Origin: Gemmatimonadota bacterium
GTDB lineage: Bacteria; Gemmatimonadota; Gemmatimonadetes; Gemmatimonadales; Gemmatimonadaceae
Assembly: GCA_031127225.1 (NCBI GenBank)
Contig: JARIEV010000009.1
Coordinates: forward strand, 1-50,489
Direction: 5' to 3'
Length of the DNA stretch: 50,489 nt
Part shown: piece after piece, positions 26,403-34,411 of the stretch
Layout of the letters: every line of letters begins with the position of its first letter
How positions within the stretch are numbered: position 1 is the stretch's first letter
Notes under the pieces: model-generated
Seen by the model: only the letters and a program-made list of their open reading frames with translations
Told to the model about the DNA's origin: nothing
The model's database searches: none
Program-made: the position numbers and the translations under genes

Positions 26403-29306
26403 GTGTCCAGCGCCGCGCATGCGGGCGGACACACCGCCGACCCGATTGCGCGTGCGCTTGCTGCGGCGCATGGCATCCTACCCGATCAGGGGCCGATCGG
26501 GGTGTTCATTCACCACAACACCCTGCACGCCTTTCAACACCTCCCCTTTCACGAGGGAGTGCAGGCTGGCGCCGCCGCCCTCGGTGCACGCCCGTACCTG
26601 AGCCTGCGCGAGTTCCGCGCGTCGCTCGCGCAGGGACGCGTGGCCGAAACGGATGTGCGGCTCGAGGTAGACCGTCTGCTCGGTGCCAACGGCGCCGACA
26701 TGATCCTGCCCGGGCTGTCACGCGCGGCGCTGTGGACGCACCTCACGGTGAGCGACGCCGACACCGACGACGCCGCCGCGCTGCGCTTCCTGTTGCGCGC
26801 CGGCACGGCGGCCCCGTGCCATGACCAGGACCGCGCCCGATGGGCGGCCTGCGAAGCGCGCGTGGCGCGCGGGCCGCGCCCGACCCCGCCCGACGAACGA
26901 CACCCGCAGCGGCACCGCGACCTGCTCGTCGCGCATGGGCAGCCCGATCCGGACATCGCGGTGCATGGGGAGCTCATCCGCCTCTCGTCGGGATTTCTCG
27001 ATCAGGGGCAGGCGCAGGTGCAGGCGCCGTACCGTACCGCGGGGTTCCTCCGCGCCGTGGCCGAATCGTACGTAAACGGCGCCTCCCCGCCGCGGGCCTG
27101 CCGCGGCGTCGAGCTGGACATGCGCGCCGTGTTCGCCGCGGGTGAAGCGCCGGCCGACATCATCCGACGTCTCCTCGTGGCACTCGGGGTCACCGGCGAC
27201 GACGTGGAGCCGTTCCTGCTGGCCACGGCGCTGGCGCTCCCGGGGTGGAGCGGCATGTTCGCCCGCCTCGAGCGCCACCCGGAAGAACATCCCGACGGCG
27301 GTCCGGTGTCGCTGGCCGAGTTCCTCGCGGTGCGCCTGCTGCTGGAGCAGCGGGCCCTGACACACGCCTGTGCCGCGGCGGGGCTGCCCCTCGATTGGCC
27401 ATCGTTGTGCCGCCAGTTGCCGCCGACGACACCGCGCGATCCCGTGCTGGACGCGCTGCTGCTCTGGTCGCTGGCCTCCCGCGCGGAGCTGAGTGCCGAC
27501 GCCGTACGCGCGCTGAGCGACGACACGCTCGCGGCCCTCTGGCACGAGTGCCTCGCCTGTTCCGCCCTCACGCGGCGGCAGCTGTTCATGGAAGCGTACG
27601 AACGCTCGTATCGCACCGTGATCCTCGATGCGGTCGCCGCGCGGCGCGCCTTGCCGCACGGGGACCCGGCGGAGCGGCCGCGCGCACAGTTCGTGTTCTG
27701 CATCGACGAACGGGAGGAGTCGATCCGGCGCGCGCTCGAGGAGCAGCACCCGGGCTACATCACGTTCGGCACCGCCGGGTTCTTCGGCGTGGCGATCGAC
27801 TACATGGGGCTCGACGATCACGCGCCGGCGGCGCATTGCCCGGTGGTCGTCACGCCGGCGCATGAGGTGCATGAGCAGCCCGTGTATACGGCCATCGGGC
27901 GGCACGCCCTGCGCCAGCGCTCGCGCGAGCGCTGGCTGGGCTGGGAGCGACGCGCGGCGGTGGCATCGCGCACGCTCAGCGGCGGCGCGGGGCTGTCGTT
28001 CCTGCTGGGACCCGTCTCCGGGCTCACGACGCTCGCCCGCGTGGCGGCGCCGCGTTCGTCGCTGCAGTGGGGACAGCGGCTCGTGTCACGGCTGGCCCCG
28101 GTGCCCGCCACGCGCCTGTCCGCCATGCGCGTGGATGACCGCGCCCGCATCACCGACAGCGGCAAGCCCGTGGGCTTCTCGCTGGCGGAGTCGATCGACC
28201 GCGTGACCGCCGTGCTCACCAACATCGGCATCGTGCGGGACTTCGCGCCGATCATCGTGTTCCTCGGGCACGGATCCACGAGCCTCAACAATCCGCACGA
28301 GTCGGCGCACGACTGCGGCGCCTGCGGGGGCCGCCGCGGTGGTGCCAACGCGCGGCTGTTCGCGGACATGGCCAACCGGCCCGACGTGCGCGACGGTGTA
28401 CGCCAGCGCGGCATCGACATTCCCGCGGATACGTGGTTTGTGGGCGCGCTGCACGACACCGCCAGCGACAGCGTGCGCTACTACGATCTCGACGCGCTGC
28501 CGCCGACGCTCGGCGCGGCCTTCGAGGAGGCCTACGCGGCACTCGAGCTCGCACGCCGCGAAGATGCACTGGAGCGCTGCCGCCGCTTCGACGACGCCCC
28601 GCTCGACCTCTCCCCCGAGGCGGCGCTGCGGCACGTGGAGGCGCGATCCTCGCATCTCGCGCAGCCGCGCCCCGAGTATGGGCACTGCACGAACGCCATC
28701 TGCATCGTGGGACGGCGCGCGCTCACGCGCGGGCTGCACCTCGATCGCCGCGCGTTTCTCGTGAGCTACGATCCCACGATCGACCCGCACGACGCGATTC
28801 TGGAGCGGATTCTGGCGGCCGTCGGCCCGGTCGGCGCCGGTATCAGTCTCGAGTACTACTTCTCGTCGGTCGACAACGAGACGTTCGGCTGCGGCACCAA
28901 GCTACCGCACAACGTCACGGGACTGATCGGCGTCATGAACGGACATCAGAGCGATCTGCGCACCGGACTCCCCCGGCAGATGGTCGAGATTCACGAACCC
29001 ATGCGCCTGTTGCTGATCGTCGATGCCACCCCCGAAGCGCTGCTGGGCGTTGCGTCGCGGCAGGCCGAGGTGGCCGAACTCGTGACGCGCCAGTGGATTC
29101 AGCTCGTCTCGGCGCACCCCGAGACCGGCGCGATGCAGCTCTTTCAGGATGGTGGCTTCGTGCCCTATGTCCCGCAGCCGATGCTGCTCCCCGTGGTGGA
29201 GCGGTCCCCTGAGTGGCACATGCAGAGCCGGGTGCATCTGGCGCCGGCGCTGGTGCGCAGTGCGCTGCCGCTCGCCGCGGTCGGCCCCGGCCACCACCAC
29301 GCATGA
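26403..29306 (+). CDS. dabA: DabA (DUF2309), carbonic-anhydrase-like subunit of an inorganic carbon pump
   Basis: The 967-residue protein matches DabA, the soluble subunit that couples to a membrane partner to convert CO2 to bicarbonate vectorially. The beta-carbonic-anhydrase-like zinc ligands are all present: C433 and D435 in 'FVFCIDERE', H623 in 'FLGHGSTSLNN', and C638 in 'HDCGACGG'. The 15-residue spacing of the last two equals that described for Halothiobacillus DabA. The start is a GTG two bases after the SulP stop. The stop overlaps the next gene as ATGA. It is somewhat longer than the Halothiobacillus protein, with an extended N-terminal half. The operon SulP-dabA-NuoL-like-NuoM-like supports the call. 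Confidence 0.92.
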   Translation: MSSAAHAGGHTADPIARALAAAHGILPDQGPIGVFIHHNTLHAFQHLPFHEGVQAGAAALGARPYLSLREFRASLAQGRVAETDVRLEVDRLLGANGADMILPGLSRAALWTHLTVSDADTDDAAALRFLLRAGTAAPCHDQDRARWAACEARVARGPRPTPPDERHPQRHRDLLVAHGQPDPDIAVHGELIRLSSGFLDQGQAQVQAPYRTAGFLRAVAESYVNGASPPRACRGVELDMRAVFAAGEAPADIIRRLLVALGVTGDDVEPFLLATALALPGWSGMFARLERHPEEHPDGGPVSLAEFLAVRLLLEQRALTHACAAAGLPLDWPSLCRQLPPTTPRDPVLDALLLWSLASRAELSADAVRALSDDTLAALWHECLACSALTRRQLFMEAYERSYRTVILDAVAARRALPHGDPAERPRAQFVFCIDEREESIRRALEEQHPGYITFGTAGFFGVAIDYMGLDDHAPAAHCPVVVTPAHEVHEQPVYTAIGRHALRQRSRERWLGWERRAAVASRTLSGGAGLSFLLGPVSGLTTLARVAAPRSSLQWGQRLVSRLAPVPATRLSAMRVDDRARITDSGKPVGFSLAESIDRVTAVLTNIGIVRDFAPIIVFLGHGSTSLNNPHESAHDCGACGGRRGGANARLFADMANRPDVRDGVRQRGIDIPADTWFVGALHDTASDSVRYYDLDALPPTLGAAFEEAYAALELARREDALERCRRFDDAPLDLSPEAALRHVEARSSHLAQPRPEYGHCTNAICIVGRRALTRGLHLDRRAFLVSYDPTIDPHDAILERILAAVGPVGAGISLEYYFSSVDNETFGCGTKLPHNVTGLIGVMNGHQSDLRTGLPRQMVEIHEPMRLLLIVDATPEALLGVASRQAEVAELVTRQWIQLVSAHPETGAMQLFQDGGFVPYVPQPMLLPVVERSPEWHMQSRVHLAPALVRSALPLAAVGPGHHHA

Positions 29307-30628
29307 GCGATGCCCTGTTGCTCGTGCGCAGCGCGCTCGCCGTCGCGCTGCTGGCCCCGTTGCTGAGCGTGGTCCTGATCGGGATTCGCGTCCTGCTGGG
29401 TCGGCGCGCGCCGTCGGAGCGCCTCGTCACCGTCCTCGTGCACGGCGGGCTGCTGCTCTCCATCGCCGGCGGCGCCGTGGTCCTTGCCGGCTACCTCGGC
29501 GTGTTGGGCGCGCCGGTACAGGGCGACATCGAATTCGGCGACTGGCTGCGCATCCGTGATTTCCGGATTCCCGCCGTGCTGCTGGTGGATCGCATCTCGA
29601 TCACCATCGCGCTCTTCGCGGCGGTGCTCACGGGGTTGGTGGCCCGCTTCTCCCGCACCTACCTGCACAAGGAGCCGGGATTTACCCGCTTCTTCGTGCT
29701 CATGGGGCTGTTCGCCACGGGGACGCAGCTGGTGGCGTTCGCCGGCGCCCTCGAACTGTTCTTTGCCGGATGGGAGTTGATCGGCATCTCGTCGGCGTTC
29801 TTCATCGGGTTCTTCCACGAGCGCGACGAACCCGTGCGCTCGTCGGTGCGCGCCTTCGCCACCTATCGCTTCTCCGATGCCGGCCTGCTGATCGCGACCG
29901 TCACGACCTTCGAGTTGCTGGGCTCCGCGCGCTTCTCCGCCATGGCCGGTGCGGCGGCATTGCCGGCCACGGCATCGACCGCAATCGCCCTGCTGTTCCT
30001 GCTCTCGGCGATGGGCAAATCGGCGCAGCTGCCCTTTTCCGGATGGCTGCCGCGCGCCATGGAGGGCCCCACGCCGTCCAGCGCGCTGTTCTACGGAGCC
30101 GTGTCGATCCATGCCGGCCTGTTCCTGCTGCTGCGCGTCTGGCCGGTACTCGAGGTATCTCTGATCGCCCGCACGATGGCCGTGTTCGTGGGGCTGTGCA
30201 CGGCGGTGTACGCCGCCGCCGTGGTGCGCGTGCACACCGACGCGAAGGGCGCGCTGGCCCATGCCACCCTGGCGCAGGTGGGACTCATCCTGGCGGAAAT
30301 CGGGATGGGATGGACCTCGCTCGCGCTCGCCCACCTCGTGTGCCACGCGTTCCTGCGCCTGGGGCAGTATCTCAAGGCGCCGAACATGATTCACGACAGT
30401 CATCGGCTGGGGCACGCGCACCACGGTCCCGGCTGGCTCGAACGCACGTCACCGCGTCTGGCGGCGCGGATCTACACCGCCTCACTGCACCGTCTGCGCC
30501 TTGACGATCTGATCGACCGTCTGCTCGCGCCGCTGCTGGCGGCGGCACGGCTGCTCGACCGCATTGACCGCCGTCTGCGTCAGGGGCTCTCGGTGGACGC
30601 GCCCTCCGATCAGCAGGGGGCGGCATGA
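29303..30628 (+). CDS. dabB: NuoL/MrpA-type proton channel subunit (DabB-like)
   Basis: The 441-residue membrane protein belongs to the proton-conducting antiporter family of complex I. Conserved pieces include 'FFAGWELIGISSAFFIGFF' near 150-168 and 'GKSAQLPFSGWLPRAMEG' near 239-256, which contains the family's key lysine. 'AHATLAQVGLILAEIGMG' follows. In DAB systems this partner lets protons drive the CO2-hydrating DabA. The ATG overlaps the dabA stop (ATGA). It is shorter than the single DabB of Halothiobacillus, and a second antiporter-like gene follows, so the channel may be heterodimeric. Confidence 0.85.
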   Translation: MSDALLLVRSALAVALLAPLLSVVLIGIRVLLGRRAPSERLVTVLVHGGLLLSIAGGAVVLAGYLGVLGAPVQGDIEFGDWLRIRDFRIPAVLLVDRISITIALFAAVLTGLVARFSRTYLHKEPGFTRFFVLMGLFATGTQLVAFAGALELFFAGWELIGISSAFFIGFFHERDEPVRSSVRAFATYRFSDAGLLIATVTTFELLGSARFSAMAGAAALPATASTAIALLFLLSAMGKSAQLPFSGWLPRAMEGPTPSSALFYGAVSIHAGLFLLLRVWPVLEVSLIARTMAVFVGLCTAVYAAAVVRVHTDAKGALAHATLAQVGLILAEIGMGWTSLALAHLVCHAFLRLGQYLKAPNMIHDSHRLGHAHHGPGWLERTSPRLAARIYTASLHRLRLDDLIDRLLAPLLAAARLLDRIDRRLRQGLSVDAPSDQQGAA

Positions 30629-31791
30629 ACACGATCGGGACCACGCTCTCCGCACCGTGGGAAGCGATGCTCTTCGCCACCCTGCTGATGGCCGCCCCGG
30701 TGGTCGCCGCGCCCCGCGTGCACGAGGCCGGCTCACCCGCGTCGCCGGCCGCCCGGTCGGCGGCGGGGCCGTGGCTGACGCTGCTGGTCCTGTGCCTCAC
30801 CTTGACCGTGGCCTTCTTCACCGGGCAGGGGAGCGTGGCGTATCTGGCCATCACGGCCTCGGCGCTCGTGCATGCCGCCGGCGCATGGCGGCAGTCGCGG
30901 ACGGGCGCCGCGATGCTGATCCTGTCAGCCGTACTCACCGCCGCGGCCAGCGCCTGTCTCGCGACCGGTCGCCTCACCGCGGCGCTCCTGCTCTCGGCCG
31001 CCGCCATTGCCATGCGCACCGGCGTCATGCCGCTGCACGCCGGCGTGGCCAGCCTCTGCGATCGCGCGCCGGTGGTGCAGACGCAGCAGCTCGCGTCGGC
31101 GATCGCCCTCGTGTTCGTGCACCTGCGCTTCGTCGACCATCATGACGCGGCGATCGTGATCGCCCCATGGCTGGTGCGGTTCGGGGCCACGGCGGCGATC
31201 GTGGCCGCCCTCATCACGCTGGTGCAAAAAGAGCTGCGCGGGTTCTACCGCGGAACGACGGCGATGCACGGCGGCATGGTGCTCGCCGCGGTGGGCACGG
31301 CCAGCATCGGCAACTTCGCCGCCGCGCTGCTCGTCACGGTCACGATGGGGCTCGCGTTGGGCGGCATCGGCATCATGACGAGCGCGCTGGAATCGCGGGT
31401 GGGACCGGTGTCCTTCAGTGGGCCCGGGGGACGCGTCATGGCGTTCCCGGTGCTGGCGGCGGCGTTCGCGCTGTTCGGCGGTGCCGGCGTGGGGCTGCCG
31501 GGCATGGCCGGCTTCGTCGCCGACGATCTGCTGCTGCACACCCTCTGGATGGAGAGTCCGGCCAGCACCGTCGCCGTGATTCTGGCCAGCGCGCTGCTCG
31601 CCGTGGCCACGCTGATCGCCTATTCCAGCACGTTTCTGGGACGCGGCGTCCCCTCGCTGGCTCCGGATCTGCTCGGGCGCGAACGCCTCGTCGCGATCGT
31701 GCTGCTCCTGCTGCTCCTGCTGCTCGGCTTCCTCCCCGGCGTGCTGCTCACGCCGGCTGATGCCTTCCTGAGCGGACCGCCGCCGGGGTGA
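30625..31791 (+). CDS. NuoM/NuoN-like antiporter subunit, second membrane partner of DabA
   Basis: The 388-residue hydrophobic protein has the weaker hallmarks of the same antiporter family: 'AIAMRTGVMPLHAGVASLC' near 129-147, 'LVQKELRGFYRGTTAMHGGMV', and 'GVGLPGMAGFVADDLL' near 291. The first 100 residues are divergent and include a low-complexity loop. It overlaps the preceding gene by 4 bases (ATGA), so all three products should be made together. Two antiporter-like subunits beside DUF2309 have been reported in some DAB-type operons; the exact role of the second is not known. Confidence 0.78.
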   Translation: MNTIGTTLSAPWEAMLFATLLMAAPVVAAPRVHEAGSPASPAARSAAGPWLTLLVLCLTLTVAFFTGQGSVAYLAITASALVHAAGAWRQSRTGAAMLILSAVLTAAASACLATGRLTAALLLSAAAIAMRTGVMPLHAGVASLCDRAPVVQTQQLASAIALVFVHLRFVDHHDAAIVIAPWLVRFGATAAIVAALITLVQKELRGFYRGTTAMHGGMVLAAVGTASIGNFAAALLVTVTMGLALGGIGIMTSALESRVGPVSFSGPGGRVMAFPVLAAAFALFGGAGVGLPGMAGFVADDLLLHTLWMESPASTVAVILASALLAVATLIAYSSTFLGRGVPSLAPDLLGRERLVAIVLLLLLLLLGFLPGVLLTPADAFLSGPPPG

Positions 31792-31807
31792 CCACGGAGC
31801 ACCTGCC

Positions 31808-32647
31808 GTGACCCATCCGCCCGGGGAACGGGATCTGCCCCTGATCGTGAGCGATCACGAGGTCGCTACCGACGACGGGGCACTGTTCACCCGCGTGTGG
31901 CAGCCGATCGCGGCGCCCGGCGAGACGGCGGCCGGCACCGGTGCCGCCATCCTGCTGTTCCACGACTCCCTCGGGTGCGTGGAGCTCTGGCGCGATTTTC
32001 CCGCGCAGCTGGCCACCGCCACCGGGCGCGCCGTGGTGGCGTATGACCGGCTGGGGTTCGGACGCTCGGCGCTGCACCCGGGCCGGCTTCCGGTGTCCTT
32101 CGTGACCGACGAGGCCACAATCATCGTGCCGCAGCTGCTCGCGGGCCTGCGCCACGTGCTCCCGCTGGACGAGTTCGTCGCCGGCGGACACAGTGTGGGG
32201 GGTGGCATGGCCGTCGCGACGGCGGCGCACCTGAGCGCCCGGTGTCGGGCCCTGATCACGGTGTCCGCGCAGAGCTTTGTCGAGGATCGCACACGCGACG
32301 GTCTGCACGCGGCGCGCGGCGCTTTTCAGCAGCCCGGCCAGATCGATCGCCTCGCGCGCTACCACGGCGCGAAGGCCCCGTGGGTGCTCGCCGCGTGGCT
32401 CGACACCTGGCTCGATGCCGGCTTCGCGGGCTGGACGCTGGACGCGCTCCTTCCGCGCGTCCTCGCCCCCGCGCTGGTGCTCCACGGGGACGCCGACGAG
32501 TTCGGATCGGTGCGTCACCCCGAACGCATCGCGGCAGGTACCGGCGGCCCGTCACGCATGGTGGTGCTGGAGGGGGGCGGCCACATGCCGCACCGGGAGC
32601 AGCCGGCCCGCGTGCTCGACGAGATCACGCGGTTTCTGGGTGCATAA
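31808..32647 (+). CDS. Alpha/beta hydrolase
   Basis: The 279-residue protein has the alpha/beta hydrolase fold with nucleophile S129 in GHSVGG, an acidic residue in 'LHGDADEFG' and the catalytic histidine in 'GGGHMPHRE'. The oxyanion region is 'LLFHDSLGCVELW'. No signal peptide is visible, so it should act in the cytoplasm. It starts 16 bases after the DAB operon and may be read through from it, but its function fits better with the dehydrogenases downstream, perhaps as an esterase or lactonase. The substrate is not identifiable. Confidence 0.82.
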   Translation: MTHPPGERDLPLIVSDHEVATDDGALFTRVWQPIAAPGETAAGTGAAILLFHDSLGCVELWRDFPAQLATATGRAVVAYDRLGFGRSALHPGRLPVSFVTDEATIIVPQLLAGLRHVLPLDEFVAGGHSVGGGMAVATAAHLSARCRALITVSAQSFVEDRTRDGLHAARGAFQQPGQIDRLARYHGAKAPWVLAAWLDTWLDAGFAGWTLDALLPRVLAPALVLHGDADEFGSVRHPERIAAGTGGPSRMVVLEGGGHMPHREQPARVLDEITRFLGA

Positions 32648-32696
32648 CCCGCCACGCGAGTAGACGATCGCGCGCGGCCGCCGTAAGCTCTCCCGT

Positions 32697-33473
32697 ATGA
32701 CTTCTCCCGCCAGACCCGTTTGCCTCATTACCGGTGCCGCCACGGGCATCGGGGCCGCCTGCGCCCGCCTCTTCGCCAGCCACGGCTGGGACGTGGGCAT
32801 CTGCACGCTCGACGACGAGACCCGCGCCGCCGCCGTGGCCGTGGCGGATGACTGCACGGCCTTGGGCGCCCGCGCCGAGGTGGTGCTGCTGAACGTGACC
32901 AGCGACGAGAGTTGCGTGGCGGCCGCAGCCACCATGCGCGCGCACTTCGGCCGCCTTGATGCGCTCGTGAACTGTGCCGGGACCACGCGGTTTATTCCGC
33001 ACGCCGACCTGGACGCCCTCCCCGAGAGCGAATTCGCGCGCACCTACGACGTGAATCTCACCGGCACCTTTCGCATGATCCGCGCCTGCCGCGATCTGCT
33101 GCGTGACTCAGGACGCGGGGCGGTGGTGAATCTGTCCAGCATCGCCGGCACGGCCGGACTGGGGTCGAGCGTGGCCTACGCCGCCTCCAAGGGAGCCGTG
33201 AGCACGCTCACGCTGTCGCTGGCGCGCGCACTCGCGCCGCACATCCGCGTGAACGCGATCGCGCCCGGCTACGTGAGCGGCGGACTCCCCAGCCGCGTGC
33301 TGGGGGGCGATCAGCTCAAGGCGGTGGAGGACAAGTATCTGGCCACGCAGGCGCTGCCACGGCTGCTGGGCGTCGACGAAGTCGCCAACCTGGCCTTCTT
33401 TCTCGTGAGCGGCGCGCCCGGCATCACCGGCGAAGTGATTCGCATGGACAACGGGCTGCATCTCTATGCCTGA
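32697..33473 (+). CDS. Short-chain dehydrogenase/reductase (SDR)
   Basis: The 258-residue protein is a classical SDR with the cofactor motif TGAATGIG at 12-19, 'NCAG' near 96, serine in 'NLSSIAG', and the catalytic Y161 and K165 in 'YAASK'. The acidic residue expected after strand 2 for NAD is not obvious ('GICTLDDE'). The stop overlaps the next gene by 8 bases. With the following beta-hydroxyacid dehydrogenase and IlvD-type dehydratase it looks like part of a hydroxy- or sugar-acid pathway, which is inference. Confidence 0.85.
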   Translation: MTSPARPVCLITGAATGIGAACARLFASHGWDVGICTLDDETRAAAVAVADDCTALGARAEVVLLNVTSDESCVAAAATMRAHFGRLDALVNCAGTTRFIPHADLDALPESEFARTYDVNLTGTFRMIRACRDLLRDSGRGAVVNLSSIAGTAGLGSSVAYAASKGAVSTLTLSLARALAPHIRVNAIAPGYVSGGLPSRVLGGDQLKAVEDKYLATQALPRLLGVDEVANLAFFLVSGAPGITGEVIRMDNGLHLYA

Positions 33474-34389
33474 GTCTCCCGCTCCGTCGGGGCGCATCGG
33501 CTTCATCGGCACGGGGCTGATCGGCACCCCGATGGTGCAGCGGCTGCTGGAGTGCGGCCGCGTGGTCTCGGTGTGGAACCGCACCATCGACAAGGCAGCC
33601 CCGCTGGTGGAGCATGGTGCCACGCTGGCCGAGTCGCCGCGCGCACTGGCCGCGTCGTGCGACTTCGTGTGCCTGTGCCTCACCAACACCGCCGCCGTGC
33701 AGGATGTGGTGTTCGGGGCCGAGGGCATCGGCGCCGTGATGCGCCCCGGCCAGCTGCTCATCGACCTGTCGAGCATTGCCCCGGACACGACGCGGGAGAT
33801 GGCGGACCGCCTTGCGGCCACGTCCGGGGCCTGCTGGATCGACGCGCCGGTGTCGGGCGGGCTGCCGCTCGCACGCGCCGGGCGCCTCATCGTGTTTGCC
33901 GGCGGGCACGCCGACGACATCGCGCGCGCGGCCCCGGTGTTCGACGCGCTCGCGCAGCGTGTCACGCACATGGGGGGCCACGGCGCCGGCCAGCTCGCGA
34001 AGAGCTGCAATCAGATGGTCGTGGCCTGCAATCTGGCCACGATCGCCGAGATGCTGGCCTTCGCCACCAAGTCGGGGATCGACGCGACGCGGCTGCCGGG
34101 CGCGCTCGCCGGTGGCTTTGCCGATTCTCTGCCGCTGCAGATTTTCGGACCGCGCATGGCGGCCGGTGTGGACACCCCGCGCATCGGGGCGCTGGCCACG
34201 TTCCGCAAGGACATCGAGCAGGTGGTGCGTCTGGCCGCGGAGCAGGATGCCTATGCGCCCATGGCCACCCGCGCCGCCGAGGTGCTGCTGGAGGCGAGCC
34301 GCGCGCCGGCGGTCGGTGCCGACGCCGACGTGTCGCGGATCATCCGGTTGTTTCTGCCGCCGGTCGACGGCGCATCGGGTGCCGCATGA
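33466..34389 (+). CDS. NAD(P)-dependent beta-hydroxyacid dehydrogenase (3-hydroxyisobutyrate dehydrogenase family)
   Basis: The 307-residue enzyme belongs to the 3-hydroxyisobutyrate/tartronate-semialdehyde reductase family. Visible elements are the N-terminal 'IGFIGTGLIGTPMV' Rossmann loop, the substrate loop 'DAPVSGGLPLA' and the catalytic lysine K179 in 'GAGQLAKSCNQM'. Such enzymes interconvert beta-hydroxyacids and semialdehydes. The ATG lies inside the 3' end of the SDR gene, so the two are co-expressed. The exact substrate (glycerate, hydroxyisobutyrate or another) cannot be told from sequence. Confidence 0.87.
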   Translation: MPESPAPSGRIGFIGTGLIGTPMVQRLLECGRVVSVWNRTIDKAAPLVEHGATLAESPRALAASCDFVCLCLTNTAAVQDVVFGAEGIGAVMRPGQLLIDLSSIAPDTTREMADRLAATSGACWIDAPVSGGLPLARAGRLIVFAGGHADDIARAAPVFDALAQRVTHMGGHGAGQLAKSCNQMVVACNLATIAEMLAFATKSGIDATRLPGALAGGFADSLPLQIFGPRMAAGVDTPRIGALATFRKDIEQVVRLAAEQDAYAPMATRAAEVLLEASRAPAVGADADVSRIIRLFLPPVDGASGAA

Positions 34390-34411
34390 GCGGCCCCCGC
34401 GTGAGCCCCGC

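Noticed and set aside
29165-30424. 419-codon minus-strand frame rich in Gln, Glu and His
   Set aside because: It is the reverse of hydrophobic NuoL-type codons and cannot be a real soluble protein over an intact antiporter gene.
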